From assembly GCA_035946615.1 (NCBI GenBank), contig DASYZB010000042.1:1-54036 (forward strand): DNA of 54,036 bases, written 5' to 3'. This document shows positions 45,159-54,036 of this stretch, in pieces; the first letter of the stretch is position 1; each line of letters starts with the position of its first letter. This stretch comes from Verrucomicrobiia bacterium. Lineage in GTDB: Bacteria > Verrucomicrobiota > Verrucomicrobiia > Limisphaerales > UBA8199. The notes below the pieces were generated by a model. That model did no database searches, was not told the DNA's origin, and was given only the letters and a program-made list of their open reading frames with translations. The translations under genes and the position numbers were made by a program.

Positions 45159-47720
45159 TCATGCCGATCTGGTTTCGCTTTTAATAGGGTTGTGGCTCAT
45201 GGGCAGGAGGTAGGTTTTAGTTTGGGAAAAGGCGATGCGGAGGTCTTGGAGCAGAGAGCTGGCCCCATCGAGGGTGCCGGCGCGGGCGAGGTCTTCGAGT
45301 TTTTGGGACAACTCGGTGAGGCGTTTAGCGCCGAGGTTGAGGCTCATGCTCTTGAGGGCATGGGCATGGGAGGCCAAGGTGGAAGGGTCATCGAGGGACT
45401 GACTGATTTGCGAGACGCGGGATGGGGCGCCTTCGAGGAACAGGTCCACCATTTCCTGGAAGAGAGTTGCGCCGTTGTCCGAAGGCATGGCCTGCAACTC
45501 AGTGATATGGTCCTGGTCGAGGAGCTCGTCCACTGGAATGACTTTGGCCCGTGAAAGGAAAGTGGTATCGCTTCTGCGGCTCTTGGGCGGGCCCCAGTGT
45601 TCAATGGCGGCTTGCAATTCAGAGATGCGAACTGGTTTGGAGATGTAATCGTCCATCCCAGCAGCGAGACATTTTTCTCGATCGCCCATGAGGGCGTTGC
45701 CGGTCATGGCGATAATGGCAGGGCGTTTTTCTACGGGCCAGCGCCGGCAGATTTCGCGGGCGGCTTCCAAGCCATCCATCTCGGGCATTTGCACATCGAG
45801 GAAAAGGACATCATAAACTTTCTGTTCGAGGGCGCGAAGCACTTCGATGCCGTTGTTGGCGAGGTCGGCGCGGTAGCCGAGTTTTTGCAGGACGCTTAGC
45901 CCGACTTTCTGATTGATTGGATTGTCATCGGCCAGCAGGAGGCGAAGGGGCAGGCGACGCGCCAAGAAGACATCGAGCAACGGGGCGGCGGGGGCCTTTT
46001 TCTCGCGCTGGAGGTCAACGCTGAGGGCGCGGCAGAGGGCATCGAGCAATTGAGCGGTGCGAATGGGTTTATGGACGTAAACGGAGATACCAGTTTCGAG
46101 CGGGCGCTCGTCGTCGCTGCGCAAGCGGACTGAAGAGAGCAGGAGCAAAGGAAGGCGCCGTCCGCTGGGCTCTCTGCGGATTTGTTCAGCCAAGGCCAAG
46201 CCGTCCAGGTCGGGGAGTTGCAAATCGAGAATGGCGGCGTCCCAGGGTTTTTCATTATGGATGAGGCGCAGGGCATCGAGGCTATTGGAAGCGGACTGAA
46301 CGGTCATGCCCCATTGGCCGGCGCGGTGGGCAATGATTCGCTGGTTGGTGGGGTTATCCTCGACGACCAGGAGGCGCCGGGCTGCCAAAGCCGGCTGGGG
46401 CGCTTGCCAGGCCGGGGGCGCGACGGGCGGGGCGGCTTTGGCCACCACCGTGAAATGGAAAGCAGCCCCCTTGCCGGCATCGCTCTCGACCCAGATTCGG
46501 CCACCGAGCAATTCGGCCAGGCGCTTGGAGATGGCCAGGCCCAAGCCGGTGCCGCCGTAATAACGGGTGGTGGAGGCATCGACTTGCTGAAAGGATTTGA
46601 AAAGGCGGGATTGCTTTTCGCGCGCGATGCCGATGCCGGTGTCGCGCACGCAAAACTGGAGCTGCCATTGTTCGGGATGCCGGATGAAATCGGTATCGGG
46701 CTTTTGGCCGGGCGCCAGCGCGCGAAGGGCGCGGCTGACAGGGGCCACTTCGATGACCACTTCACCCTGGTGCGTGAATTTGACGGCATTGCTGATGAGG
46801 TTCACCAGGATTTGGCGCAGTCGCGTCACATCGCTAACGAGGATTTTGGGGATGGTGTCATCGACAATATAAGCCAAATCGAGTCGTTTTTCGGCCGCCT
46901 TCGGAGTCAGGAGGTCGAGGGCTTCTTCGATGCAGGTGTGCAATTCGAAGGGATGATTCTCCAGCTCGAGTTTGCCGGATTCGATTTTGGAGAAATCGAG
47001 GACGTCATTGATAATGGTCAGGAGGGCGTCGGCGCTGCTGCGGGTGGCCTCGACGTAATCGCGCTGTTCATCGGTCAGCTCGGTATCCATGAGCAAGGCG
47101 GTCATTCCCAGCACCCCATTCATTGGGGTGCGTATTTCGTGGCTCATGTTGGCCAGGAACTGAGATTTGGCGAGGGTGGCCTCTTCGAGTTTTTGGTTGA
47201 GCGAGATGAGGGCGGAATTGCTTTCAATGAGTTGCTGCTGGCTTTCGCGCAAGGCGCGGTAGGCGGCATCACGTTGGGCGATGTTCAGGAAGGCTTTGGA
47301 ATGGTAGCGGATGCGGGCGACCAATTCGATCTTATCGGGCAATTTGACCATGTAATCATTAGCGCCGAGGGCGAAGGCCTGGCCTTTGACCTGAGGGTTT
47401 TCATTGGTGGACAGGACAATAATGGGGATGTCCTTGGTGGCGGGGTTGGAGCGGAACTGATGGAGAAGGGAGAGGCCATCAATACTGGGCATGACGAGGT
47501 CTTGAAGGATGACGGTGGGTTGAATCTGGTTGGCCAGAGGGAGGGCTTCGCGGGCATCGGCGCAATAATGAAAAGTGATGTCCGGCTGATTGTCCAGGGC
47601 GCGGCGAACGGCTTCGCAGACCATGGCCTGATCATCCACCAACAGAACCAGGATATTATATTCCTGAGGCTGCCCCGGGCGGGCAGGGTTTAGATCCGGT
47701 TTGTTCTGCGAATCAGGCAT
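45159..47720 (-). CDS. Hybrid kinase: WspR-like receiver-HisKA-HATPase-REC-REC-HPt
   Basis: Protein of 853 residues. Residues about 22-140 are a receiver ([16 protein letters not shown], phospho-Asp74 in [10 protein letters not shown], Lys in [20 protein letters not shown]). Residues about 148-175 ([16 protein letters not shown]) follow. Both are very like the receiver and stalk of the diguanylate cyclase WspR. Where WspR has GGDEF, this protein continues with HisKA (His194 in [13 protein letters not shown]), an HATPase domain, two more receivers (Asp in [12 protein letters not shown] and [13 protein letters not shown]; the second is canonical) and an HPt domain ([15 protein letters not shown]). 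It is the last gene of the Wsp-like operon and overlaps the CheB gene by 8 bases. It likely passes phosphate on to an unlinked regulator. Confidence 0.92.
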   Translation of the reverse strand: MPDSQNKPDLNPARPGQPQEYNILVLLVDDQAMVCEAVRRALDNQPDITFHYCADAREALPLANQIQPTVILQDLVMPSIDGLSLLHQFRSNPATKDIPIIVLSTNENPQVKGQAFALGANDYMVKLPDKIELVARIRYHSKAFLNIAQRDAAYRALRESQQQLIESNSALISLNQKLEEATLAKSQFLANMSHEIRTPMNGVLGMTALLMDTELTDEQRDYVEATRSSADALLTIINDVLDFSKIESGKLELENHPFELHTCIEEALDLLTPKAAEKRLDLAYIVDDTIPKILVSDVTRLRQILVNLISNAVKFTHQGEVVIEVAPVSRALRALAPGQKPDTDFIRHPEQWQLQFCVRDTGIGIAREKQSRLFKSFQQVDASTTRYYGGTGLGLAISKRLAELLGGRIWVESDAGKGAAFHFTVVAKAAPPVAPPAWQAPQPALAARRLLVVEDNPTNQRIIAHRAGQWGMTVQSASNSLDALRLIHNEKPWDAAILDLQLPDLDGLALAEQIRREPSGRRLPLLLLSSVRLRSDDERPLETGISVYVHKPIRTAQLLDALCRALSVDLQREKKAPAAPLLDVFLARRLPLRLLLADDNPINQKVGLSVLQKLGYRADLANNGIEVLRALEQKVYDVLFLDVQMPEMDGLEAAREICRRWPVEKRPAIIAMTGNALMGDREKCLAAGMDDYISKPVRISELQAAIEHWGPPKSRRSDTTFLSRAKVIPVDELLDQDHITELQAMPSDNGATLFQEMVDLFLEGAPSRVSQISQSLDDPSTLASHAHALKSMSLNLGAKRLTELSQKLEDLARAGTLDGASSLLQDLRIAFSQTKTYLLPMSHNPIKSETRSA

Positions 47721-48765
47721 GCCCTTTGCCTTTGGTCAAAACCAATCGGCCCAGGCAGGGGCCGATAGCGCTGAGGGGGAGGATTTCGATGGCGGCGTTG
47801 AGTTCGGCAGCGGCGCGAGGCATGCCATACACGGCGCTGGTGGCCTGGTCCTGTGCGATGGTGTAGTGGCCCCGGGTGCGCAAGAGCCGCAGGCCCTCAG
47901 CCCCATCGCGGCCCATGCCCGTGAGCAGGACGCCAACTATGTTGGTTTTCCAATGCTGGGCGACGCTCTTGAAGAGGATGTCTATGGAAGGCCGGTATGG
48001 ATGGTTTGCGGGATAGCGTTGGTAAGCGAGCAACCCCGAGCAATCCAGGACGAGGTGATCCTCGCGGCCTGCGAGCAGGACGCTCGCTGGCTGCGGTGCA
48101 TCGCCTTGCTGCGCAAGGCGCACGTCGAGGGGTGTATGGGAGGAGAGCCACTTGGCCAGGTCCGGCGCGAATTGCTCGTCGAGATGCTGGACGATAATGA
48201 TGGGGGCCGAAAAATCATTGGGGATTTCAGCCAGCAGCCTGGCCAGAGCGATGGGGCCGCCCGCCGAAGCGCCGATAACCACGAGGGAATCGGGTTGGTG
48301 CCCTTGAGGAAAGGTAGGGCGGGATGTCTGGGCGCGGCGTTGGCGGGGAGCATCAAAGGCAGCGAGGGCAGCAGGGGAGATGCGTTTGCCAATGGCCTCG
48401 ATCTTGGACAGCAATGCATTGGCGGCGCTGAAGGCTGCGGGAGGCGCGAGGGCGGGCGTGTTAATGGCATCGAGGGCGCCGGCGCCCATGGCCTCGAAGA
48501 CCTTGGAGGAATGGCGAGCAACATCGACCGTGACGACGAGGATGGGGCACGGGGTTCCAGCCATAATGCGGCGTGTGGCTTCGACGCCATCCATAGCGGG
48601 CATGAGCAAATCCATCAGGATGAGGTCCGGTTTGTCCTGGGTGCAAAGGCGGACGGCTTCGATGCCATCGTGAGCTATCCAAGCGACCTGGTGAGCGGAG
48701 TTGAGCACGACCCGCGTAACGGCTTCGATGGCAAGGGGGAGGTCGTTGACAATGGCGATTCTCAT
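47713..48765 (-). CDS. wspF: CheB-type methylesterase, WspF-like
   Basis: Protein of 350 residues: receiver (about 1-120; phospho-Asp in [19 protein letters not shown]) and CheB methylesterase domain (about 165-345) with the catalytic Ser in [16 protein letters not shown], His in [13 protein letters not shown] and Asp in [15 protein letters not shown]. It removes methyl groups from the MCP and sets its signalling level. Its start overlaps the CheA stop (ATGA), and its order after CheA matches wspF. CheR, its usual counterpart, is missing from the window. Confidence 0.93.
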   Translation of the reverse strand: MRIAIVNDLPLAIEAVTRVVLNSAHQVAWIAHDGIEAVRLCTQDKPDLILMDLLMPAMDGVEATRRIMAGTPCPILVVTVDVARHSSKVFEAMGAGALDAINTPALAPPAAFSAANALLSKIEAIGKRISPAALAAFDAPRQRRAQTSRPTFPQGHQPDSLVVIGASAGGPIALARLLAEIPNDFSAPIIIVQHLDEQFAPDLAKWLSSHTPLDVRLAQQGDAPQPASVLLAGREDHLVLDCSGLLAYQRYPANHPYRPSIDILFKSVAQHWKTNIVGVLLTGMGRDGAEGLRLLRTRGHYTIAQDQATSAVYGMPRAAAELNAAIEILPLSAIGPCLGRLVLTKGKGHA

Positions 48766-50801
48766 GGGGCGAGCCGAGCCGGGGCGCCGGCAGTGGCCAA
48801 GGGGGTGGATTGGAGCGAGTTGAGCGCGGGTTGGCCGATGAGCCGTTCCATGCTGCGCAGCATTTCCTCGGTATCGATGATCAGTACAGGTGAACCATCC
48901 TCCATCAGGGCGGCGGCTGCGATGTCCCTTACCCGGCCCAGGCGAGGGTCGAGTGGTTGGACGACTAATTCGCGCTCGCCGAGGAACCCATCAACGACCA
49001 GGCCGTGACGAGCGCTGCGCCCGCTGAGGATGACGACCGGCAGGTTAGCGCCCGAAGGGAGCGGGGCGGGGCAGTCCAGGAGTTGATGAGCGGCGAGCAG
49101 GCCGACCTGCTGGCCGTCGAACTGGAACTGTTCACGACCTTCGACTGAGGCAACCTTGGTTCGAGGGAGCTTTAGGGTGCGGGTGATTTGGCCCAAGGGG
49201 ATGGCGTAAGGTTCGCCGCCGACATCGACCAGGAGGGCTCGCAGGACGGACAGGGTGAGGGGCAACTGCAATTGAACCCGAAAGCCCTGGCCGGCATAGT
49301 TGCTTAGGCGAATCGCACCGCGCAGACTTTTGACCATGTTCTGCACCACATCCAGACCGAAGCCGCGCCCGGAGATTTCGGTAACGGTTTCCTTGAGGCT
49401 GAAGCCCGGCATGAAAAGAAATTCAAGCAAGTCCGCCTCGGAGAGTTTGGCTGCGGCGCTATCGGAGGTGAAGCGCCTGGCGACGATAGCGCGGCGGATG
49501 AGTTCGAGGTTCACGCCGGAGCCGTCATCCGAGACGGTAACGAGCAGGACGCCGGCGCTGTGGCGGGCTTCGAGGCGGAGAGAGCATTCGGGTGGTTTGC
49601 CGGACTGTTTTCGTACGGAGGGCGGTTCGCAGCCGTGATCGACGGCATTGCGCAAGAGGTGAGCGATGGGGGTTTCAAGCCGTTCGAGGATGTCGCGGTC
49701 CACAGGGGTATGCTCGCCGAGCATTTCGAATTTGATCTGTTTGCCCAAAGCGCGAGCAAGGTCACGGACCATGCGTGGGAAGCGGCGAGTGCCATCGCTG
49801 AAGGGACGCATGCGGGTGCGCAGGACCTCGAGATAAAGGCGCTGGGACAAATGGGCCGAGCGCCGATCGAACACGTCGAGTTCCTTAATGCGTTCAACCA
49901 GGAAGCGCTCGGAGTCTGCGACTTCGCGAAAGAGTTCATTAAAGCAGCCTCGAGAGTGCTCCGAAAGGGTGTGATGTTCGAGAGAGTGCCGGAGGCGTTC
50001 GAGGGTTTGGGTGATGCCGCGCTGGTCTCTCTTAAGATGCTGCAAGGAATCGGCGAAGGATCGCAGCCAGCGTGATTCGACAAGGGATTCGCCGGCGAGG
50101 GCCAGAAGGCGGTTCAGGTTCTCGGCGGTCAGGCGCACAACGCGTTCGGGCAGTTCGGCCTTGCGCGGCGCGGGTGATTGAGGGCGCTGCGGGAGCGGGT
50201 AGCTGGCCCCGATGCGCGCCAGGGAAGCGGGCGCGGGGTCAGCAACGAGGTCGGCTGGGGGATGCAGGGGCGGCTCGGTGGTGAGCGGCTGCGGCACAGC
50301 GGCATTGGCAGGCGGATAAGACCGGGGTTGGGGAGTGGTGGGTGAATGTTTGGATTGGTCCTCGAATGCGCCGGAGTTAGCCGGTTTGGGGCGCAAGGCT
50401 GAAGATGCCTCCAAGAAGGCATGAATGTCAGCAGAATGGTCTATGTCCCAGCGCGGGATGTCAGCTTCGGCGCGTTTGGCCAGATTTGCCAGAAGGTCTA
50501 CGCCGCGCAAGAGCAGGTCCATGGTCGGGCCGGTCAGTAGGATTTCGTGGGCCTGGGCGGCGACGAAGTTGTCTTCGAGGGCGTGAGCAACGGTTTCGGC
50601 TGCCTGGAGACCGACGATGCGCGCGGCGCCCTTAAGGGAGTGGGCGGCGCGCATAAGGGCTTCAAAGGAATGGGTTTGATCGGGGGTGCGTTCGAGTTCG
50701 AGCAGACCGCTGACGAGAACGGCGGTTTGGTTTTCGGCCTCAGCCCGGAACAAATCGAGCATCGAAAGGCCGATCAGGTCGGTTTGGCGATTGGGTTTCA
50801 A
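48762..50801 (-). CDS. wspE: CheA-type histidine kinase, WspE-like
   Basis: Protein of 679 residues from a TTG start at 50801, which overlaps the CheW stop (TTGA) and has AGGAG 6 bases upstream. Domains: HPt (about 15-125, phospho-His54 in RAAHSLKGAARIVG), a Pro-rich linker, dimerisation/HATPase region (about 270-520; HLLRNAVDHGCEPP, SDDGSGVNLELI, GRGFGLDVVQNMV) and a CheW-like C-terminal domain (about 530-660). Unlike Pseudomonas WspE it has no C-terminal receiver. It autophosphorylates in response to the MCP. The frame is open further to 51092, but that part overlaps the CheW gene and has no domain. Confidence 0.92.
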   Translation of the reverse strand: MKPNRQTDLIGLSMLDLFRAEAENQTAVLVSGLLELERTPDQTHSFEALMRAAHSLKGAARIVGLQAAETVAHALEDNFVAAQAHEILLTGPTMDLLLRGVDLLANLAKRAEADIPRWDIDHSADIHAFLEASSALRPKPANSGAFEDQSKHSPTTPQPRSYPPANAAVPQPLTTEPPLHPPADLVADPAPASLARIGASYPLPQRPQSPAPRKAELPERVVRLTAENLNRLLALAGESLVESRWLRSFADSLQHLKRDQRGITQTLERLRHSLEHHTLSEHSRGCFNELFREVADSERFLVERIKELDVFDRRSAHLSQRLYLEVLRTRMRPFSDGTRRFPRMVRDLARALGKQIKFEMLGEHTPVDRDILERLETPIAHLLRNAVDHGCEPPSVRKQSGKPPECSLRLEARHSAGVLLVTVSDDGSGVNLELIRRAIVARRFTSDSAAAKLSEADLLEFLFMPGFSLKETVTEISGRGFGLDVVQNMVKSLRGAIRLSNYAGQGFRVQLQLPLTLSVLRALLVDVGGEPYAIPLGQITRTLKLPRTKVASVEGREQFQFDGQQVGLLAAHQLLDCPAPLPSGANLPVVILSGRSARHGLVVDGFLGERELVVQPLDPRLGRVRDIAAAALMEDGSPVLIIDTEEMLRSMERLIGQPALNSLQSTPLATAGAPARLAP

Positions 50802-51514
50802 GCAAAGCTCCTGCCGAGGGTTTTCAGCAAGCGTTCGGCGTCGAGAAGGCCGACCGGGTGCTCGTTGCAGTAGAAGATATGTTGGGCAAAGGCGTGGAAG
50901 GAGCGGCTTGGGCCATTGGGAGGTGGCCTGAGTTCCTGAGAATCCAGGCGCTCGGGACCGCTTACTTCGTCCACAGGCAAGGCGAGCCGGCCATCCTCGG
51001 AGTTGAGGACCAGAAGGCGTTGGTGGCGTTGGCGGAGGGTCTCGCGCGGGGGAAGCCCCGGCAAGCCCAGGAGGTGCCCGAGGGAGACACAAACCAGGAG
51101 TTCACCGCGAACATTGGCCACACCGATGAGGGGGCCTTGTCGCCGGTGGGGCAGGGAGTGAATGGGGCGGCGCTCGGAGACTTCCTGAAAGATATAGGTG
51201 GGGAGTGCCAGCCATTGGGATTGGACGCGAAAGGGGATAACGGAGAGGCTGACGGGCTCGGGCACTTTTCGTTTGGTGGCGAAATGTTCGGCCCATTGGG
51301 CGCGATAATCGGGCGGCATCGGGGTCTCCAGCAGCCGGACACCGGCGCTCCAATAGACGGTGCAATTGCGGCAATGGACGAACTCATGGAGCTTTGGACA
51401 TGTGTTGTTCCCATAAACGCCAGTTTCGCGCCAGCACGCCGACACGGGGGTGAGGTCGGGCGATTGCGACAGCGGCTCGGCTGGCTGACTGATGAGTGAG
51501 GAATCGTCGGTCAT
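50798..51514 (-). CDS. wspD: CheW-type coupling protein, WspD-like, Cys-rich N-terminus
   Basis: Protein of 238 residues. Residues 27-51 hold four Cys in CWRETGVYGNNTCPKLHEF and VHCRNCTVYW, a pattern also present in WspD of Pseudomonas. Then comes a CheW domain (SLSVIPFRVQSQWLALPTYI, GPLIGVANVRGELLVCVSLG). It links MCPs to CheA. ATG at 51514 overlaps the stop of the upstream gene (ATGA); an ATG two codons earlier is in frame. The Cys cluster may bind a metal. Confidence 0.9.
   Translation of the reverse strand: MTDDSSLISQPAEPLSQSPDLTPVSACWRETGVYGNNTCPKLHEFVHCRNCTVYWSAGVRLLETPMPPDYRAQWAEHFATKRKVPEPVSLSVIPFRVQSQWLALPTYIFQEVSERRPIHSLPHRRQGPLIGVANVRGELLVCVSLGHLLGLPGLPPRETLRQRHQRLLVLNSEDGRLALPVDEVSGPERLDSQELRPPPNGPSRSFHAFAQHIFYCNEHPVGLLDAERLLKTLGRSFA
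50808..50812 (-). promoter_or_regulatory. Ribosome binding site deciding the TTG start of CheA
   Basis: AGGAG on the minus strand lies 6 bases before the TTG at 50801. It sits inside the end of the CheW gene and explains why the CheA start is the rare codon TTG rather than the far-upstream ATG of the open frame. Confidence 0.7.
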
Positions 51515-51999
51515 ACACATGGGACTGCGGCTTCAGAAAAGAGCAGGTCCTGGACCGGTTGCGCCAGGAGATTGCGTTCGATGAGCAATTGGATGGAGCC
51601 GCGGGCATCCATCAGGACCGGGCCGAGGTAGGGTGCGTCGCCGATTCGGACGCCCGGATCGATGAAATCACGCCGACTGGCGCGGAGCATCTCGGTAGCA
51701 TGCTCGGCGACTAGGCCGAGGAGGCGGTTGCCGCCATGGCCATGGGGATAGTTGACGATAATGATACGGGTGCTGAGCCGCACCTCTGCAGGCCGGCCCT
51801 GGGTGAGTTCGGAGAGATCGACAGCGGGGACGGGGCGGCCACGGTAATTGAAGACACCGGCGACGCCTTTAGGGGCCTTGGGGAGGCGCTTCATTGGCAG
51901 GAGCGGAGCCACTTCCACCACGCCGCCCGCTTCGATGGCGTAGCGTTCTTTGCCGACTTGGAACAGGAGAAAGAGCATGGATGAAATTGGCCGGGTCAA
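51511..51999 (-). CDS. wspB: CheW-type coupling protein, WspB-like
   Basis: Protein of 162 residues that is one CheW domain: FLLFQVGKERYAIEAGGVVE, LPKAPKGVAGVFNYRGRPVP followed by AVDLSELTQG, and LGLVAEHATEML. The ATG overlaps the MCP stop by 4 bases (ATGA), and its own stop overlaps the next gene in the same way. It couples the MCP to CheA at the membrane. Confidence 0.9.
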   Translation of the reverse strand: MTRPISSMLFLLFQVGKERYAIEAGGVVEVAPLLPMKRLPKAPKGVAGVFNYRGRPVPAVDLSELTQGRPAEVRLSTRIIIVNYPHGHGGNRLLGLVAEHATEMLRASRRDFIDPGVRIGDAPYLGPVLMDARGSIQLLIERNLLAQPVQDLLFSEAAVPCV

Positions 52000-53639
52000 T
52001 CCTCAGCATCGCCATTACCGTTGTGGTGGAGGCGCCCGGGATGAAGGCCGAGCTTAAAGCGGGCAACGCTGGTTTGGAGGCCGCGCGCGGCGCCGTTGAG
52101 CTGTTCGATAGCCACGTTGGACTGCCGCAGCGAATCGGCAGTTTGCCGGGCGGCTTCGGTCAGTTGGCTGAGGGTCTCGCTAATCTGCTGGGCGCCGGTG
52201 GCCTGGGCATGCATCCCCAGGTTGACCGTCTGGAAACGCGGGGTGAGGTTTTGGACCTGGTGGATGATTTGGGTGAGGCGCGCGCCGACCTGGCGGACCT
52301 CCTCGACGCCGCGCCGGACTTCCTCGGAAAACTTGTCCATGCTGGTGACGCCGGCAGCGACAGCCGAGTGCATTTCCTTAACCATTTTCTCGATGTCGTA
52401 AGTGGCCACAGCGGTTTGGTCGGCCAAGCGGCGGATTTCCAATGCGACGACGGCGAAGCCCAGGCCGTATTCGCCGGCCTTTTCGGCCTCGATAGCGGCA
52501 TTGAGGGAGAGCAGGTTGGTTTGGTCGGCGACTTTGGTGATGGTGGTGACAACGGAGTTGATGTTGGTGGTTTTTTCGCTCAACACGGCAAGCTTGGCGG
52601 TAATGGAGCCGGAGGCGTCCATGATCTGGCGCATGGTAGTCTCCATGCGGGCGATGGCCTCGCGTCCGCTGCCGGCCAGGTGTGCGGCTTCCTCGGCCAC
52701 GACGTTGACCTCGTTCATGGTTTTGACGAGGTCCTTGGATGTGGCGGAGATTTCCTTGGAGGTAACGCCGATTTGAGCGGTGGTGGCGGCGATTTCGTGG
52801 GCGGTGCTTTGCTGCTCGCGCGCGGTGGCGGCGATTTGGGTGGCGGTGGTGTTGACCTGGATGCCGGAGCGCTGGACCTGGCCGACGAGTTCACAGAGGT
52901 CATCGGCGAGGCGGTTCAGGCCCTGGCTCACCACACCGAACTCATCATTCTGCTCGAGAGGGAGCCGTTCGGAGAAATCGCCCTGGCGCATGCGGTCGAG
53001 TGTGCCGATGACGGACTCGAGAGGAGCGGCCATGGCGGAGGATTGGAACAGACCGATAGCCGCGCAGATCAGCAGGATGAGGCCCAAGGAACCTAGACCC
53101 ACGAGGGTAATGGTCTGCGCGCGCGCCGATTCAGTCATATTGACGCGGTCGATCTGGGTGGCAAAATCGTGAAAGACCTGGTCGCGCTGGCGGCTGATTG
53201 CGGAATAATTGGCGCTGTAATAGGTCATGGCATTAGCCGGGTCCCCTTCGGCCATTTCAAGGACGCGGGCCTGGAAAGCGCCGAAGGCGCCGGGGGTGGT
53301 GCCCCGGATGAAATCGCCCAGGCTCCTGACGGAGGCAAGCAACTCGGGAAAATCGCTATACTGGCTTTCGACCTCGACGATTTGTTCCTGGAGGCTCTTT
53401 TCGGCGCCCTCGATGGCCCTTTCCTCGGAAAGGCTCTTTGGGTCTGAAGCCAGGGTGCGGAGGGCATCATTCATACGAAGCACGTCGTAGTAGATGCCTT
53501 TCTGGATGGCGGCGAGGTGCTCGTTGCGTTGGATGGCGCTGGAAGCGGCATTTTGCATCCAGGCAGCTACGGCGAATGCCGCCAGGAGCAAGCCAACCAG
53601 CACGAACAGGGCCGTTTGGAGGCGTTTGCAGATTTTCAT
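51996..53639 (-). CDS. wspA: Methyl-accepting chemotaxis protein, WspA-like
   Basis: Protein of 547 residues. Two transmembrane helices (about 8-30 and 178-202) border a periplasmic four-helix-type sensor; then a HAMP domain (MRQGDFSERLPLEQNDE) and the long cytoplasmic signalling hairpin. The tip sequence ADQTNLLSLNAAIEAEKAGE and the unusual EIRRLADQTAVATYDIEKMV, MDKFSEEVRRGVEEV segment are the WspA type, in which signalling is linked to surface contact in Pseudomonas. It heads the operon. The HPGRLHHNGNGDAED tail is polar, without a CheR-docking pentapeptide. Confidence 0.93.
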   Translation of the reverse strand: MKICKRLQTALFVLVGLLLAAFAVAAWMQNAASSAIQRNEHLAAIQKGIYYDVLRMNDALRTLASDPKSLSEERAIEGAEKSLQEQIVEVESQYSDFPELLASVRSLGDFIRGTTPGAFGAFQARVLEMAEGDPANAMTYYSANYSAISRQRDQVFHDFATQIDRVNMTESARAQTITLVGLGSLGLILLICAAIGLFQSSAMAAPLESVIGTLDRMRQGDFSERLPLEQNDEFGVVSQGLNRLADDLCELVGQVQRSGIQVNTTATQIAATAREQQSTAHEIAATTAQIGVTSKEISATSKDLVKTMNEVNVVAEEAAHLAGSGREAIARMETTMRQIMDASGSITAKLAVLSEKTTNINSVVTTITKVADQTNLLSLNAAIEAEKAGEYGLGFAVVALEIRRLADQTAVATYDIEKMVKEMHSAVAAGVTSMDKFSEEVRRGVEEVRQVGARLTQIIHQVQNLTPRFQTVNLGMHAQATGAQQISETLSQLTEAARQTADSLRQSNVAIEQLNGAARGLQTSVARFKLGLHPGRLHHNGNGDAED

Positions 53640-53845
53640 GCTAGCAGGGGCCGCGCCGCCAAGCCGCTGGACGGCACCGATTTGAGCGCGTGAGTTGGGC
53701 GCAATCCCCCCCGAAGCCCGGAGGCGCCAGGCTGCCCGCGAGCTTTGGGCGTGAGAAGAATGCCGTATCCATGCGTCTTTCCTTTTGCGATAACAGGATC
53801 ATTACCGCTTTGCAGGGGTAAAAACAAGCAGGTTTTGGCAGGGTT

Positions 53846-54022
53846 TTAGGGGGTTGGATTGACTGGCTCGGGAGGGGCAGAACGGCGGCGGAGAGAGTCG
53901 AGTTGCATTTTGAGCATCTCCTGCATGGGCAATGGTTCGGGGGTGGGTGGCGGGACGGGTTCGAGTTGCTTGGGGATAAAGTTTCGGTGGGGAATGTCGG
54001 CTTCCGCAGGGCTTTTTCCCAT
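53846..54022 (-). CDS. Small Pro-rich protein of 58 residues (uncertain)
   Basis: The frame reads MGKSPAEADIPHRNFIPKQL, then EPVPPPTPEPLPMQEMLKMQ and LDSLRRRS..., with a stop codon 9 bases before the ATG in the same frame, so it is not the end of a longer gene. The composition (Pro-rich, then an amphipathic helix) looks more like a protein than the alternative frame. No ribosome site can be checked because the window ends. It lies 200 bases upstream of the wspA-like gene on the same strand. Confidence 0.4.
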   Translation of the reverse strand: MGKSPAEADIPHRNFIPKQLEPVPPPTPEPLPMQEMLKMQLDSLRRRSAPPEPVNPTP

Positions 54023-54036
54023 TTTTGAGTCTCATG

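Noticed and set aside
46182-47693. 503-codon open frame on the plus strand, antisense to the hybrid kinase
   Set aside because: It lies fully inside a gene with clear domains; long antisense frames are common in GC-rich DNA and its translation has no domain.
47701-49008. 435-codon open frame on the plus strand opposite the CheB/CheA genes
   Set aside because: Same reason: shadow of the real genes, Gly/Asp-rich without motifs.
51894-53096. 400-codon plus-strand frame opposite the MCP
   Set aside because: Gly/Leu/Asp-rich shadow of a coiled-coil gene; no independent support.
1-54036. tRNA, rRNA, riboswitch or CRISPR features
   Set aside because: None could be recognised by reading; a covariance-model scan would settle this.

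Overview
The window looks like a chromosomal segment of a Verrucomicrobiota bacterium, most likely of the Pedosphaera/Limisphaerales type. This is inferred from gene content: a pseudopilin with a [20 protein letters not shown]-type N-terminus and a short-spaced C-terminal part, Tat-exported Gfo/Idh/MocA oxidoreductases, secreted proteins ending in an 'FFRL' tail, a GC-rich base composition, and intergenic palindromic repeats of a kind common in this phylum. No rRNA, tRNA, CRISPR array or intact mobile element was seen.

Layout. 1-8.3 kb is partly decayed: the C-terminal remnant of an IS4-type transposase (left edge), a DUF6159-like membrane protein, a large secreted protein, an NRPS gene (A-PCP-C) broken by two single-base expansions in poly-C runs, and two truncated genes (a sulfotransferase and a trehalose-6-phosphate phosphatase) that meet back to back at about 7780. 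8.6-13.7 kb has an intact sulfotransferase, then minus-strand envelope lipoproteins, a stand-alone glycogen-binding (CBM48-like) protein and a response regulator. 14.0-16.9 kb is an NtrB/NtrC-like pair. 17-19.4 kb has an HTH plus metallo-beta-lactamase fusion, a small-basic-protein/nucleotidyltransferase pair and a lone receiver. 19.4-28.7 kb has two Gfo/Idh oxidoreductases, an exported intradiol-dioxygenase-like protein, small membrane proteins, a three-gene carbamoyltransferase cassette that resembles sxtK-sxtI-sxtJ, and a beta-helix protein.

28.9-44.5 kb is mostly housekeeping: clpP-clpX, an alpha-glucan phosphorylase, two ABC-2 permeases without an ATPase, an unrecognised 477-residue protein, a BON lipoprotein, a membrane pyrophosphatase, GNAT, a NarL-type regulator, a PF10023-type aminopeptidase, a pseudopilin, a YmdB-type phosphodiesterase and a ferritin-like protein. 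Two kinds of dispersed repeat lie here.

45.2-53.6 kb is the most interesting part: a tightly overlapping minus-strand chemosensory operon of the Wsp type (WspA-like MCP, WspB- and WspD-like CheW proteins, CheA, CheB). Its last gene carries a receiver and linker that look like those of the diguanylate cyclase WspR, but the GGDEF domain is replaced by a histidine kinase, two more receivers and an HPt domain. No CheR (WspC) is present in the window and the CheA lacks the C-terminal receiver of WspE. The inferred result is a Wsp-like surface-sensing array wired to a phosphorelay instead of directly to cyclic-di-GMP synthesis.
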